Assembly (NCBI RefSeq): GCF_003597675.1
Contig: NZ_CP030827.1
Span: 1,798,001-1,862,000 of the forward strand
DNA from: Neorhizobium sp. NCHU2750
Lineage (GTDB): Bacteria; Pseudomonadota; Alphaproteobacteria; Rhizobiales; Rhizobiaceae
Length of the DNA: 64,000 bases
Direction of reading: 5' to 3'
Positions 13,379-25,905 of this stretch are shown in pieces (position 1 is the first letter of the stretch; each line of letters opens with the position of its first letter). Below the pieces are notes generated by a model, which saw only the letters and a program-made list of their open reading frames with translations, was not told where the DNA came from and made no database searches. Both the position numbers and the translations under genes were made by a program.

Positions 13379-14184
13379 CCTTTGTTCACAAGATCCTGCA
13401 TCGCCATCGCTCCCTGAGGCGCATTGACCTTGCCCTCATGGATGAAGAAGGCAAACACGTCGCGCGGCGTCCGGCTGACGTTACGGGCATCATCGACCAG
13501 CGGCAGGTCCCCCGGCACTCTGCCTTCCGCCCATGTCTTGAGCCGCGCGGCCCAGGCATTCATGTCGGTATCGGCATAACAGGTCGCAATGTCGTCCGAT
13601 CCCTTCTGCAGCCGGGCATAGACGAAATCGGCAGTCACGTCGGCAATCATCGGATAGTCGAAATGCTCCGCACAGACCGGCGCGACATTGTATTTTTCGA
13701 TGAGCGCCACGAATTCTGGCACCTTGAAGGAGTCGTGCCGCACTTCGACGACGTGGCGCAGCGGCAGGCCCTCAAGCGCCTCAGGCAGAAGCTTCAGGAA
13801 CGCCTCGAAATCGTCAGGCTCGAATTTCTTGGTCGGCGCAAACTGCCACAGAAGCGGGCCGAGATGGTCGCCGAGTTCGACAAGGCCCTGGTTGAGAAAT
13901 TTCCCGATCGACTCTTCGGCCTCGGCCAGAACCTTTCGGTTGGTTGTGAAGCGGCTGGCCTTCAGTGAGAAGATGAAACCGTCCGGCACTTCCGAGGCCC
14001 ATTTGGCGAATGTCTCCGGCTTCTGCGAACCGTAATAGGTGCCGTTGACCTCGATGACCGAAAGCTTGCCCGACGCATATTCGAGCTGCCGCTTTTTCGG
14101 AAGCTTCTCCGGATAAAACGTGCCTTCCCACGGATCGAAGGTCCAGCCGCCGATGCCGGTGCGGATCTTGCCGCTCTTGCTCAT
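13375..14184 (-). CDS. DUF72 domain protein (TIM-barrel-like, YecE family)
   Basis: 269 residues. Typical DUF72 features: IRTGIGGWTFDPWEG at the start, NGTYYGSQ, FSLKASRFTTN, LGPLLWQFAP and VEVRHDSF. The family is predicted to have a TIM-barrel fold; its biochemical role is not established, so none is claimed. It is convergent with the NAD(P)HX repair gene (4-base overlap) and 37 bp downstream of uvrA on the same strand. Confidence 0.85.
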   Translation of the reverse strand: MSKSGKIRTGIGGWTFDPWEGTFYPEKLPKKRQLEYASGKLSVIEVNGTYYGSQKPETFAKWASEVPDGFIFSLKASRFTTNRKVLAEAEESIGKFLNQGLVELGDHLGPLLWQFAPTKKFEPDDFEAFLKLLPEALEGLPLRHVVEVRHDSFKVPEFVALIEKYNVAPVCAEHFDYPMIADVTADFVYARLQKGSDDIATCYADTDMNAWAARLKTWAEGRVPGDLPLVDDARNVSRTPRDVFAFFIHEGKVNAPQGAMAMQDLVNKG

Positions 14185-14221
14185 CTACCCCTCCCTGATC
14201 TGCCGTCTCGCAAGCGGTGGC

Positions 14222-17149
14222 CTATTCCGCCGCCTGCACCTTTTTCACCGGCCGGCGTTCCAGCAACTCCTTGAGGAAGTGCCCGGTATAGGAGCGCTCC
14301 TCCTTGACGATCTGTTCGGGCGTGCCGGTGGCGACCACTTCGCCGCCGCCGGTTCCGCCTTCGGGACCGATATCGATGATCCAGTCGGCCGTCTTGATGA
14401 CCTCCAGATTGTGTTCGATGACGATAACGGAATTGCCTTGGTTGACCAACTCGTGCAGCATTTCTAGAAGTTTCGCCACGTCATGGAAATGCAGGCCGGT
14501 GGTCGGCTCGTCGAGAATGTAGAGCGTGCGTCCCGTCGAGCGCTTCGACAATTCCTTGGCGAGCTTGACGCGCTGCGCCTCGCCGCCGGACAGCGTATTG
14601 GCCTGCTGGCCGACCTTGATATAGCCGAGACCGACATCGAACAGCGACTGCAGCTTGTCGCGCACCGCCGGCACCGCCGAGAAGAACTCGACGCCTTCCT
14701 CGACCGTCATGTCGAGCACGTCGGCAATCGACTTTCCCTTGAAATGCACGTCCAGCGTCTCGCGATTGTAACGCTTGCCGTGGCAGACGTCGCAGGTGAC
14801 GTAGACATCCGGCAGGAAATGCATCTCGATCTTGATCACCCCGTCGCCCTGGCAGGCCTCGCAACGGCCGCCCTTGACGTTGAAGGAGAAGCGGCCGGGC
14901 GCATAGCCGCGTGCCTTGGCCTCTGGCAGGCCGGCAAACCAGTCACGGATCGGCGTGAAGGCGCCGGTATAGGTGGCCGGGTTGGAGCGCGGCGTACGGC
15001 CGATCGGCGACTGGTCGATATCGATCACCTTGTCGATATGCTCGAACCCGTCGATCCGGTCATGCTCGGCCGGAATTTCGCGCGCCCCCATGACGCGGCG
15101 TGCGGCCGACTTATAGAGCGTCTCGATCAGGAACGTGGACTTGCCGCCGCCCGATACGCCGGTGACTGCCGTGAACACGCCAAGCGGAACCGCTGCGGTG
15201 ACATTCTTCAGATTGTTGCCGCGCGCGCCGAAAACCTTGAGTTCCTTGCCCTTCTTGGGCTTGCGCCGCTCGGCCGGAACCGCAACGCCGAGCTCGCCCG
15301 ACAGGTATTTACCGGTCAATGACTTCGGATTGGCCATCACCTGGCTCGGCGTGCCCTCGGCCACCACCGTGCCGCCATGAATGCCGGCCGCCGGTCCGAT
15401 ATCGACGACATAATCGGCCGTCAGGATCGCATCCTCGTCATGCTCGACGACGATCACGGTATTGCCGATGTCGCGCAGATGCTTCAGCGTGTCGAGGAGG
15501 CGGGCATTGTCGCGCTGGTGCAGGCCGATCGACGGCTCGTCGAGCACGTAAAGAACGCCCGTGAGGCCCGAGCCGATCTGCGAGGCAAGCCGGATGCGCT
15601 GGCTTTCGCCGCCCGACAGCGTGCCGGAGTTGCGCGACAGGCTCAGATAGTCGAGGCCGACATCGTTGAGGAACTGCAGCCGCTCGCGGATCTCCTTGAG
15701 GATACGCACCGCGATCTCGTTCTGCTTGGCATTCAGATGTTCCGGCAGGCCGGAAAACCAGTCGCGCGCCACCTTGATCGACATTTCGGTGGCTTCGCCG
15801 ATATGCAGTTTGTTGATCTTCACCGCCAGCGCTTCGGGCTTAAGGCGATAGCCGGCGCAGGCCGGGCAGGGGGCTGCCGACATGTAGCGCTCGATTTCTT
15901 CGCGCGCCCAGGCGCTGTCGGTCTCCTTCCAGCGGCGCTCAAGATTGGGAACGATACCCTCGAAGGTCTTCACCGTCTTGTAGGAGCGTGCGCCATCGGC
16001 ATAGTTGAACTCGATCTTTTCCTCGGTACCCTTGAGGATCGCGTCCTGTGCCGCCTTGGAGAGCTTGTCCCAGCGGTCCGACAGCTTGAAGCCGAACACC
16101 TTGCCGAGACCTTCGAGCGTCTGGTTGTAATAGGGCGACGACGACTTGGCCCAGGGCGCGATGGCACCGTCCTTCAGCGTGCGCCCCGGTTCCGGCACGA
16201 TCAGGTTCTCGTCCACCTTCTGCTGCGAACCGAGGCCGTCGCAGGTCGGGCAGGCGCCGAACGGATTGTTGAACGAAAACAGCCGCGGCTCGATCTCCGG
16301 AATGGTGAAGCCGGAAACCGGGCAGGCGAATTTTTCCGAGAATAGAACCCGTTCATGGGTCTCGTTGAGCGACTTGTTGGCGGAGCCACCGGCTGCAGTT
16401 TCATTGGCGGGCAGGGGCTTGTCGGCGAATTCCGCCACGGCCAGGCCATCGGCAAGCTTCAGCGAAGTTTCAAGGCTGTCCGCCAGGCGCGCACCGATAT
16501 CCGCCCGCACCACGAGGCGGTCGACGACGACGTCGATGTCGTGCTTGTATTTCTTGTCGAGTGCCGGAACATCGGCAATCTCGTAGAACTGGCCATCCAC
16601 CTTGACGCGCTGAAAGCCCTTCTTCATCAGGTCGGCGAGTTCCTTCTTGTACTCGCCCTTGCGGCCGCGGATCATCGGCGCAAGGATGTAGAGGCGCGTT
16701 CCTTCCTCGAAGGCCAGCACCCGGTCGACCATCTGGCTGACCGTCTGGCTTTCGATCGGAAGCCCCGTCGCCGGAGAATAGGGCACGCCGACGCGGGCGA
16801 AGAGCAGACGCATATAGTCGTAGATCTCGGTAACCGTGCCGACCGTCGAGCGCGGATTGCGCGAGGTCGTCTTCTGCTCGATCGAGATCGCCGGCGACAG
16901 GCCCTCGATCTGGTCGACATCTGGCTTCTGCATCATTTCCAGGAACTGTCGCGCATAGGCCGACAGGCTTTCCACATAACGCCGCTGGCCTTCCGCATAG
17001 ATCGTGTCGAAGGCAAGCGAGGATTTGCCGGACCCCGACAAGCCGGTCATCACGATCAGCGAATTGCGGGGCAGGTCGAGATCGATGCCCTTCAAATTGT
17101 GCTCGCGTGCACCACGTATGGAAATGGTCTTGAGTTCGCTCATCATCAT
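14222..17149 (-). CDS. uvrA: excinuclease ABC subunit A
   Basis: 975 residues. UvrA dimers scan DNA for damage and load UvrB in nucleotide excision repair. Two ABC modules are seen: Walker [11 protein letters not shown] near residue 36 and [10 protein letters not shown] in the second half, signatures LSGGESQR and [10 protein letters not shown], and the second zinc module with CEACQGDG and CDVCHGKRY. The first zinc module is incomplete: it reads CPVSG where many UvrA proteins have CPxC, followed by CPTCDG. Three ATGs in a row (17149, 17146, 17143) leave the exact start open. A perfect LexA box lies upstream, shared with ssb. Confidence 0.97.
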   Translation of the reverse strand: MMMSELKTISIRGAREHNLKGIDLDLPRNSLIVMTGLSGSGKSSLAFDTIYAEGQRRYVESLSAYARQFLEMMQKPDVDQIEGLSPAISIEQKTTSRNPRSTVGTVTEIYDYMRLLFARVGVPYSPATGLPIESQTVSQMVDRVLAFEEGTRLYILAPMIRGRKGEYKKELADLMKKGFQRVKVDGQFYEIADVPALDKKYKHDIDVVVDRLVVRADIGARLADSLETSLKLADGLAVAEFADKPLPANETAAGGSANKSLNETHERVLFSEKFACPVSGFTIPEIEPRLFSFNNPFGACPTCDGLGSQQKVDENLIVPEPGRTLKDGAIAPWAKSSSPYYNQTLEGLGKVFGFKLSDRWDKLSKAAQDAILKGTEEKIEFNYADGARSYKTVKTFEGIVPNLERRWKETDSAWAREEIERYMSAAPCPACAGYRLKPEALAVKINKLHIGEATEMSIKVARDWFSGLPEHLNAKQNEIAVRILKEIRERLQFLNDVGLDYLSLSRNSGTLSGGESQRIRLASQIGSGLTGVLYVLDEPSIGLHQRDNARLLDTLKHLRDIGNTVIVVEHDEDAILTADYVVDIGPAAGIHGGTVVAEGTPSQVMANPKSLTGKYLSGELGVAVPAERRKPKKGKELKVFGARGNNLKNVTAAVPLGVFTAVTGVSGGGKSTFLIETLYKSAARRVMGAREIPAEHDRIDGFEHIDKVIDIDQSPIGRTPRSNPATYTGAFTPIRDWFAGLPEAKARGYAPGRFSFNVKGGRCEACQGDGVIKIEMHFLPDVYVTCDVCHGKRYNRETLDVHFKGKSIADVLDMTVEEGVEFFSAVPAVRDKLQSLFDVGLGYIKVGQQANTLSGGEAQRVKLAKELSKRSTGRTLYILDEPTTGLHFHDVAKLLEMLHELVNQGNSVIVIEHNLEVIKTADWIIDIGPEGGTGGGEVVATGTPEQIVKEERSYTGHFLKELLERRPVKKVQAAE

Positions 17150-17276
17150 GCCTTTGGGGAGGCCCGCTTTCGGGATTGAAGGCCCTTATGTAGTCATTGA
17201 TGTCAGACTGTCGAGGCGAAACTGCCGCATTTGCCAAGCGTTCCGACTCCGTTGACAGCACTATAGGAATAAAATA

Positions 17277-17291
17277 GAACAAATAAAGAAC
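17277..17291. promoter_or_regulatory. LexA (SOS) box between uvrA and ssb
   Basis: GAACAAATAAAGAAC is a perfect GAAC-N7-GAAC operator placed 128 bp from the uvrA start and 153 bp from the ssb start in the divergent intergenic region, so one LexA site may control both DNA-repair genes. Confidence 0.85.
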
Positions 17292-17443
17292 AAAATATAC
17301 GAAAGCTGACCATCATTCAGGCCTTTAGGATTTTGCCTGTGGATTGTCGGCGGTAGGGCAGGCGCTGCGCCCGACCTATGGTTTAAGGTGCGCCACTGTT
17401 TTTGAAGCTGCGGGAATGCGCGGCGAGCTAAGGTGAGAAGATT

Positions 17444-18031
17444 ATGGCAGGTAGCGTCAACAAGGTCATCCTGATCGGCAATGTGGGAGCAGACCCCGAA
17501 ATCCGTCGGACCCAGGACGGCCGTCCGATCGCCAACCTTCGCATTGCGACGTCCGAAACCTGGCGTGACCGCAATTCCGGCGAGCGCCGCGAAAAGACCG
17601 AATGGCACACCGTCGTCGTCTTCAACGAGGGCCTCTGCAAGGTCGTCGAGCAATATGTGAAGAAGGGCGCCAAGCTCTATATCGAAGGCGCGCTGCAGAC
17701 CCGCAAGTGGCAGGACCAGAGCGGCAACGATCGCTACTCGACGGAAATCGTGCTTCAGGGCTTCAACTCGACGCTGACCATGCTCGACGGTCGCGGCGAG
17801 GGCGGCGGTGACCGTGGCGGCTTTGGCGGCGGTCGTGGTGGTGCGAGCGACTTTGGTGGCGGTGACGACTTCGGTGGCGGCTACGGTGGCGGCGGCAACG
17901 ACTATGATCGCCCGCGCTCGGGTGGCCAGGGTGGCGGTGGCCAAGGCGCCGGTCAAGGAAGCGGCGGCCGCGGCGGCCAGTCGTCGGGAGGCAATTTCTC
18001 CCGCGACCTGGATGACGACATCCCGTTCTGA
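17444..18031 (+). CDS. ssb: single-stranded DNA-binding protein
   Basis: 195 residues. The N-terminal OB fold (about 1-115) begins [19 protein letters not shown] long glycine-rich, flexible linker follows, and the acidic tip DDDIPF at the C-terminus is the docking site for repair and replication partners. It binds single-stranded DNA as a tetramer. The ATG is preceded by GGTGAGAAG. It is divergent from uvrA with a shared LexA box and ends at a terminator five bases after the stop. Confidence 0.97.
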   Translation: MAGSVNKVILIGNVGADPEIRRTQDGRPIANLRIATSETWRDRNSGERREKTEWHTVVVFNEGLCKVVEQYVKKGAKLYIEGALQTRKWQDQSGNDRYSTEIVLQGFNSTLTMLDGRGEGGGDRGGFGGGRGGASDFGGGDDFGGGYGGGGNDYDRPRSGGQGGGGQGAGQGSGGRGGQSSGGNFSRDLDDDIPF

Positions 18032-18035
18032 TCGG

Positions 18036-18057
18036 AGGCGCCTGCGGGCGCCTTTTT
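18036..18057 (+). terminator. ssb terminator
   Basis: Stem AGGCGCC / GGCGCCT with a TGCG loop followed by TTTT, directly after the ssb stop. Confidence 0.82.
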
Positions 18058-18099
18058 CATGTCAGTTCACCAAGGACGAGATCCGGTCCTTCGTCCATT

Positions 18100-18134
18100 A
18101 GCCGGCCAGGCCTCACGCTTGGCCGGCTGTTTTT
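18100..18134 (+). terminator. second hairpin terminator downstream of ssb
   Basis: AGCCGGCC / GGCCGGCT stem (18100-18107 with 18121-18128) followed by GTTTTT, just before the convergent HPP-CBS gene ends. Confidence 0.6.
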
Positions 18135-18137
18135 CGT

Positions 18138-19280
18138 TCATGCCCGCTCGTCGGCAGCCAGCATTGCGACCAGTACATCGGATTGGGACAATATTCCGAC
18201 CAGTGCCTGACCATCATCGACCACTGGCAGGTAATGCAGGCCATTTTCGGCAAATTGAATGATCGCCTCCGCCGGACTGGCGTCCGGTCGAACGGTTTTG
18301 ACCGGCGAGGTCATGATGTCGGCGACAGCCGTGCTTGGCCCGATCGGCGAGGAGAAGGCAGACAATAGGCGAACGACCAGATTGCCCGGCCTCCCGGCTG
18401 GCCGCAGTTTGTCTATCAGGTTCGTTTGTGTAACGATGCCGACAACTTTCGCGTCGTCCGCAATCACCGGCAAAGCCTTGATGTGATGCGAGCGCATGAG
18501 CTGCTGTGCCTCGTAAACCGGCATTTCCGGCGATGCAGTGATCACATCGCGCGACATCAGTTGGCCGCAATCCAGATCGGTGGCCCGACGTCGATAGGAC
18601 CGCAGTTCCACGCGCTTGAGTATCGCTTCGAGGTCATCGCGATTGATATCGATAAACTCGTCATATTCGCCAAGCACATCATCGATATCCTGCGACGAGA
18701 AGCCGATACGTTGGATAGGCGCCGGGTCCTTGGTGCCATGATCGGCCGCCGCCGGCACCGTTCTGTGCGGATACCTACGGCCGGTGACATTGTTGAATAT
18801 CAATGCGACGGCCAGCAATGCGACGGAATTGCCCAGAACCGGCCAGATCACGAAATTAAAGCCAAGATCATGAATGGCCTTGCCACCGAGGACCGCCGTC
18901 AAGGCGATCGCCCCGCCTGGCGGATGAAGGCAGCGGAAGGTCATCATCAAGCCGATGGCTATGCTGATCGAGAGCGCGGCGGCGAGAAACGGTTCACCGA
19001 CAATCATCGAAACAGAAACACCGACGATGGCAGAGAGCGTATTGCCGCCAATGATTGACCATGGCTGGGCGAGTGGACCTGCCGGTACGGCAAAGAGCAG
19101 TACCGCGGAGGCACCCATCGGTGCGATGAGGGCAGGCAGCGATACAGATGATCCGACCGCCAGCACGCCGCTCAGGCCACTGATGAATATGCCCAGAAGG
19201 GCACCGGCAGAGGCGCGCAACCGCTCCCTCTTGGTGACGGGTGACGTGTCCGGCAGCAGCCTGCACAATAAGGGATGCAA
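18138..19280 (-). CDS. HPP family membrane protein with two CBS domains
   Basis: About 380 residues. The N-terminal half holds four or five hydrophobic segments and the family-defining HPPGGAIAL motif. The C-terminal half carries two CBS motifs (QLMSRDVITASPEMPVYEA and DIMTSPVKTVRPDASPAEA), which often bind adenine nucleotides. HPP proteins are integral membrane proteins proposed to act as transporters (nitrite transport in plant plastids); substrate here is unknown. The start is taken at a TTG (19280) with an AAGGA site seven bases upstream; another TTG at 19295 lacks one. Confidence 0.8.
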   Translation of the reverse strand: MHPLLCRLLPDTSPVTKRERLRASAGALLGIFISGLSGVLAVGSSVSLPALIAPMGASAVLLFAVPAGPLAQPWSIIGGNTLSAIVGVSVSMIVGEPFLAAALSISIAIGLMMTFRCLHPPGGAIALTAVLGGKAIHDLGFNFVIWPVLGNSVALLAVALIFNNVTGRRYPHRTVPAAADHGTKDPAPIQRIGFSSQDIDDVLGEYDEFIDINRDDLEAILKRVELRSYRRRATDLDCGQLMSRDVITASPEMPVYEAQQLMRSHHIKALPVIADDAKVVGIVTQTNLIDKLRPAGRPGNLVVRLLSAFSSPIGPSTAVADIMTSPVKTVRPDASPAEAIIQFAENGLHYLPVVDDGQALVGILSQSDVLVAMLAADERA

Positions 19281-19384
19281 TGGACTTTCCTTCAATCAAC
19301 AGATGGCGTTGCCACGCCTTCATCTACCAGATGCAACCGGATGGCCGCGGCCAAAATTTCGGCTTCTTGCCAGAGGGCGCTTTC

Positions 19385-20014
19385 TCAGAGGTTGAAGGCG
19401 GACCGCACCCCGTCGACGACGAACTGCACCGAGAGTGCCGCAAGCAGCACGCCGAGAAGCCGCGTCAGGATCGCCCGGCCGGTGACGCCGAGGAAGCGAT
19501 CGAGCTTTTCCGAAAGCAGCAAGGTCAGATAGACGACGGCCATCATCAGCGCGATCATGCCGATCAGCAGGGCGCGGTCGAAGGCGGTGGTGTAGCTGCC
19601 AGCAAGCAGCACGGTGGCTGAGATCGCGCCGGGCCCCGCAATCAGCGGAATGGCCAGCGGGAAGACGGCCAGGTCACGCAGGTGATCGATGGTGATGGCC
19701 GCCTGCGATGTCTTTTCCTTGCGCTCCTGGCGGCGCTCGAACACCATTTCGAAGGCGATCCAGAAGAGCAGCAAGCCGCCGGCCACCCGAAAGGCGCCCA
19801 TAGATATGCCGAGAAGCCCGAGCACCCCGGCGCCGAATAGTGCGAAGACGGCAAGGATACCGAAGGCGATGATCGAGCCGCGCAGTGCCACCTGGCGACG
19901 CTGCGCTCCCGTCATACCCACGGTCAGGCCGAGGAATACCGGCGCAAGTCCCGGAGGGTCGAGCGTCACCAGCATCGTCGTCATCGCGTTGATCAAAGCG
20001 TCGGCAGTTGCCAT
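19385..20014 (-). CDS. MarC family membrane protein
   Basis: 209 residues with six hydrophobic segments; typical family segments DPPGLAPVFLGLT, GGLLLFWIAFEM and IAGPGAISATVLL. MarC proteins are inner-membrane proteins once linked to multiple antibiotic resistance, but the actual function is not established. The ATG at 20014 has a strong GGAGG site eight bases upstream, which decides the start against longer readings. It is divergent from gyrA. Confidence 0.87.
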   Translation of the reverse strand: MATADALINAMTTMLVTLDPPGLAPVFLGLTVGMTGAQRRQVALRGSIIAFGILAVFALFGAGVLGLLGISMGAFRVAGGLLLFWIAFEMVFERRQERKEKTSQAAITIDHLRDLAVFPLAIPLIAGPGAISATVLLAGSYTTAFDRALLIGMIALMMAVVYLTLLLSEKLDRFLGVTGRAILTRLLGVLLAALSVQFVVDGVRSAFNL

Positions 20015-20271
20015 ATGGATCCTCCGGTGACCACGTTCCTTGCGAACGCGGTCGATGATTGTTAGGACACTGCAGCGCCATCCGCCATATCTGTAACGGC
20101 GGATGCTGTAAAACTTTGGCTCGCGTGGACAAGAGCCCTGAAAACCGACCGGCATTCAGGGCAACACACGGGCAAATCCGGCAAAACCTTTGGCTGCGCC
20201 CGGCAAGGTGTGGCGAAGGACAAAATATTGCCGGGAACGGCGTCAAAAGCTGTTCAAAACCCAAGCGGAAA

Positions 20272-20301
20272 TTGGCGTACGGAACCGCTATCCGCTATAA
20301 A
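20272..20301 (+). promoter_or_regulatory. possible gyrA promoter in the marC-gyrA divergent region
   Basis: TTGGCG (20272-20277), 18 bases, then TATAAA (20296-20301), 37 bp before the gyrA start. Weak evidence, motif and position only. The rest of the 20015-20337 intergenic region shows no other clear feature. Confidence 0.35.
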
Positions 20302-20337
20302 AATGCAACTGATTCCGTTGAGAGATCGTGATCCGTT

Positions 20338-23187
<2,850 letters not shown>

Positions 23188-23281
23188 GCGCATCGCATCC
23201 GACCGGCAGCCTCTTGCAGGGCTGCCGGCAAAACGCAACAGCGAGGTCAGGCGCAAACCGGCCGTCATTCATCAAGCAAGA

Positions 23282-23316
23282 AAAAGCCCGGAGAACGTGA
23301 CGTTCTCCGGGCTTTT
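23282..23316. terminator. gyrA terminator
   Basis: A 16-bp perfect stem (AAAAGCCCGGAGAACG with its complement) around a TGA loop, 94 bases after the gyrA stop, flanked by A and T runs. It is the main feature of the 23188-23543 gap. Confidence 0.88.
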
Positions 23317-23417
23317 CAGTTTTGTCAGCCTGCCGCTCTTGTCGTCGACTTTGACCCTCGCAATTACTGAATCACAAGGGGAGCGGTCATGCTGTGAACA
23401 TGATCGCGGCATAGAAA

Positions 23418-23444
23418 AAGGTGGCGCATGCGTCACGCCACCTT
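23418..23444 (-). terminator. terminator of the 61-residue membrane protein gene
   Basis: On the minus strand, stem AAGGTGGCG / CGCCACCTT with a 9-base loop is followed by TTTCTAT, 100 bases downstream of the small gene ending at 23544. Its presence supports that gene being transcribed. Confidence 0.7.
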
Positions 23445-23543
23445 GAACATAACCAGCTTCGATCGCTGACGACTAAAGGATCACGCTGCTTGGGAGTTTG
23501 CAGGTGAGCACGCCATGCCGTCAGGTTCGCCGCCGCGAAAATC

Positions 23544-23729
23544 TTAGTTGTAGGAAACGTCCTGATAGCGGGCCGAAACCTGCTGGTAGGTGTTGGCGGC
23601 TTCGTGGGTGTTGGAACGATCCTGGTACAGGGTCACCGTTGCCGTCAGCATGACTGCAATCATCGACGTCCAGACGAGGTTGATCATCGTGACCTTGTCG
23701 AGCATCATCGGGTTCCGCTTGGAAAACAT
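23544..23729 (-). CDS. small single-pass membrane protein, unknown function
   Basis: 61 residues from the ATG at 23729, preceded by AAGGA; an in-frame GTG at 23774 has no ribosome site. One hydrophobic segment of about 20 residues (VTMINLVWTSMIAVMLTATV) is preceded by a short Lys/Arg segment and followed by a polar C-terminal part with several Gln, Asn and Tyr (predicted outside). No family recognised. It has its own downstream terminator. Reality is supported by ribosome site plus terminator; function is not inferable. Confidence 0.6.
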   Translation of the reverse strand: MFSKRNPMMLDKVTMINLVWTSMIAVMLTATVTLYQDRSNTHEAANTYQQVSARYQDVSYN

Positions 23730-23865
23730 ATCCAAAATTCCTTTTTTCTGGCCTGTTTGCGCCGGGGCACTCACAGGTCTCGCCGCATGTTGAGAGAAAT
23801 TTAACTGAACGGCTCTGAAGCGTCCCTGAAGGGCTCGTTCATCTGGCGTTCAGGTTTCTCCCGTC

Positions 23866-23952
23866 TCAGAGGTCGTCCTGGCCCAGTGCCGAAAGCACGC
23901 CTTCGAGCATCAGCGATGCAAAAATGGCTGCAATGACCACCAGAACCAGCAT
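23866..23952 (-). CDS. 28-residue hydrophobic micro-protein (candidate)
   Basis: Translation MLVLVVIAAIFASLMLEGVL..., 28 residues ending in ALGQDDL and TGA. The first 16 residues are almost entirely hydrophobic, like a small membrane-inserted peptide, and the tail is acidic. A GGAGAG site stands seven bases before the ATG. It lies between the 61-residue membrane gene and coaD, read leftwards. Short ORFs occur by chance; the ribosome site and the membrane-like composition argue for a real gene. Confidence 0.42.
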   Translation of the reverse strand: MLVLVVIAAIFASLMLEGVLSALGQDDL

Positions 23953-24133
23953 TTCGTCTCTCCATGTCAGGGCACCACGCCCTTCGATGGTCTGGAGTAA
24001 AACAAACCGCGACTGAAACGACCTTGAATGCCCCGTTCATATTGCATTCACGGCCATCAAGACCGCTCTGCCCTTGCGAAGCCGGGGCCGACGTGACAAA
24101 AGGCGCGAGAATTTCAACCGGCCGGCTCACCGT

Positions 24134-24628
24134 ATGACGACTGCTTTTTATCCCGGTTCCTTCGATCCCATGACCAACGGGCATCTCGACGTGCTCGTTC
24201 AGGCGCTTGATGTCGCCGACCATGTGATCGTTGCGATCGGCGTTCATCCGGGCAAGACACCGCTTTTCTCCTTCGAGGAGCGGGCGGACCTGATCCGCGC
24301 ATCGCTCGAGCAGGTGCTGCCGGAAAAGGCGGCCCGCATCGATGTCGTATCCTTCGACAGGCTGGTGGTCGATGCCGCTCGCGCCAATGGCGCAAGGCTT
24401 CTGATCCGCGGACTGAGGGACGGCACCGATCTGGACTACGAAATGCAGATGGCCGGCATGAACAGGCAGATGGCACCGGATGTGCAGACCGTCTTCCTGC
24501 CGGCGGGAACGGCGTCGCGGCCCATAACCGCCACATTGGTCCGTCAGATCGCGGCCATGGGTGGTGATGTCGCAGCCTTTGTGCCGGGTCCCGTGCTTGC
24601 CGCCCTGAAAACGAGATTCGACCGCTGA
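24134..24628 (+). CDS. coaD: phosphopantetheine adenylyltransferase
   Basis: 164 residues, usual length. It adenylates 4'-phosphopantetheine in the penultimate step of coenzyme A synthesis. Seen: nucleotidyltransferase motif [12 protein letters not shown] at residues 6-17, [12 protein letters not shown] and the C-terminal ATLVRQIA, which takes the place of ISSTxVR. The ATG at 24134 gives the conserved N-terminus; longer readings are out of register with the family. It is followed by the cyclophilin genes on the same strand. Confidence 0.96.
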   Translation: MTTAFYPGSFDPMTNGHLDVLVQALDVADHVIVAIGVHPGKTPLFSFEERADLIRASLEQVLPEKAARIDVVSFDRLVVDAARANGARLLIRGLRDGTDLDYEMQMAGMNRQMAPDVQTVFLPAGTASRPITATLVRQIAAMGGDVAAFVPGPVLAALKTRFDR

Positions 24629-24655
24629 TTTGGTCAGAAACACGGAGTTTCAAAC

Positions 24656-25222
24656 ATGAAATTGCTTCACCTTGCCTTTGCCGGTCTCGTCGCCTTCGCA
24701 TCGACGACGATCGCGGCCCATGCCGATGATCTGCTGACGATCCAGCTGAAGGACGGCCCGGTCGTCATCAAGCTCGCCCCGGAAGTCGCGCCGAAACATG
24801 TCGCCCAGATCGAGGCGCTCGCCACCAAGGGCGAATATGACAATGTCGTCTTCCATCGCGTCATCGACGGCTTCATGGCCCAGACTGGCGACGTCGAATT
24901 CGGCAAGGTCGGCGGTCCGAAATACAATCCGCAGCAAGCCGGCATGGGTGGCTCCGAAATGCCGGACATCCCGGCTGAATTCTCGAAGCTGCCGTTCAAG
25001 CGCGGCACGGTCGGCATGGCCCGCGCCCAGGACCCGAACTCGGCCAACTCGCAGTTCTTCATCATGTTCGCCGACGGCCCGTTCCTCAACGGCCAGTATA
25101 CGGTCGTGGGTCAGGTCGTCTCCGGCATGGATCTGGTCGACAAGATCAAGCGCGGCGAGGGATCGAATGGCGAAGTCAGCAATCCCGACAAGATGATCAA
25201 GGTCACCGTTACCAAGAAGTAA
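24656..25222 (+). CDS. exported peptidyl-prolyl cis-trans isomerase (cyclophilin)
   Basis: 188 residues. A cleavable signal peptide (MKLLHLAFAGLVAFASTTIA, cut near AHA) points to the periplasm. The cyclophilin core has VVFHRVIDGFMAQTGD and NSANSQFFIMF. It catalyses proline isomerisation in protein folding. It lies 27 bp after coaD and 91 bp before a second cyclophilin that lacks a signal peptide, so this pair serves periplasm and cytoplasm. Confidence 0.93.
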   Translation: MKLLHLAFAGLVAFASTTIAAHADDLLTIQLKDGPVVIKLAPEVAPKHVAQIEALATKGEYDNVVFHRVIDGFMAQTGDVEFGKVGGPKYNPQQAGMGGSEMPDIPAEFSKLPFKRGTVGMARAQDPNSANSQFFIMFADGPFLNGQYTVVGQVVSGMDLVDKIKRGEGSNGEVSNPDKMIKVTVTKK

Positions 25223-25313
25223 CGACGGCCGAGACGTGAACAAAGGCGCGCAAGCGCCGTTTCCCCAATCATAGAAGAGCCTTTTCAAAGGCGACCAACA
25301 AGGAGAGACGCAC

Positions 25314-25823
25314 ATGGCGGAGATCAAGGATCCCGAAAACACCCTCATCATGGAAACCACCAAGGGCAAGGTCGTGATCTCGCTTCTGCCGGACCTCGCT
25401 CCGGGCCACGTCGCCCGCATCAAGGAACTGGCACGCGAAGAAGCCTATGACGGCGTTGTCTTTCATCGCGTCATCCCCGATTTCATGGCGCAGACCGGCG
25501 ACGTCAAGTTCGGCAAGAAGGGCGGCGAAAGCTTTGCCCCGTCGCGCGCCGGCATGGGTGGTTCCGACAAGCCGGACCTGAAGGCTGAATTCTCGGCCGT
25601 CCCGCACGTCCGCGGCACCTGCTCCATGGCCCGTTCGCAGAACCCGAACTCGGCCAACTCGCAGTTCTTCATTTGCTTCACCGACGCTCCGTGGCTGAAC
25701 AAGCAGTATTCTGTCTGGGGCCAGGTCATCGAGGGCATGGATGTCATCGACACGATCAAGAAGGGTGAACCGGTCCAGGATCCGGATTCCATCGTCTCGA
25801 TCCGCGTCGCAGCCGACGTCTGA
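25314..25823 (+). CDS. ppiB: cytoplasmic peptidyl-prolyl cis-trans isomerase (cyclophilin B type)
   Basis: 169 residues without a signal peptide. Catalytic-core segments VVFHRVIPDFMAQTGD and NSANSQFFICF are present. The ATG follows AAGGAGAG. It is closely related to its upstream neighbour, which suggests a tandem duplication followed by loss or gain of the export signal. Confidence 0.93.
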   Translation: MAEIKDPENTLIMETTKGKVVISLLPDLAPGHVARIKELAREEAYDGVVFHRVIPDFMAQTGDVKFGKKGGESFAPSRAGMGGSDKPDLKAEFSAVPHVRGTCSMARSQNPNSANSQFFICFTDAPWLNKQYSVWGQVIEGMDVIDTIKKGEPVQDPDSIVSIRVAADV

Positions 25824-25841
25824 TCAAGGCTGACGCCTTTG

Positions 25842-25871
25842 GCCCGCTCCGTCTCGAAAGGCGGGGCGGGC
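25842..25871 (+). terminator. possible terminator after ppiB
   Basis: A 10-bp stem with one G-T pair (GCCCGCTCCG / CGGGGCGGGC) and a 10-base loop lies between ppiB and queA; the following T run is short. Confidence 0.45.
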
Positions 25872-25905
25872 TTCCGCATTTCAAGAACAGGCCTAAAACT
25901 ACGCC

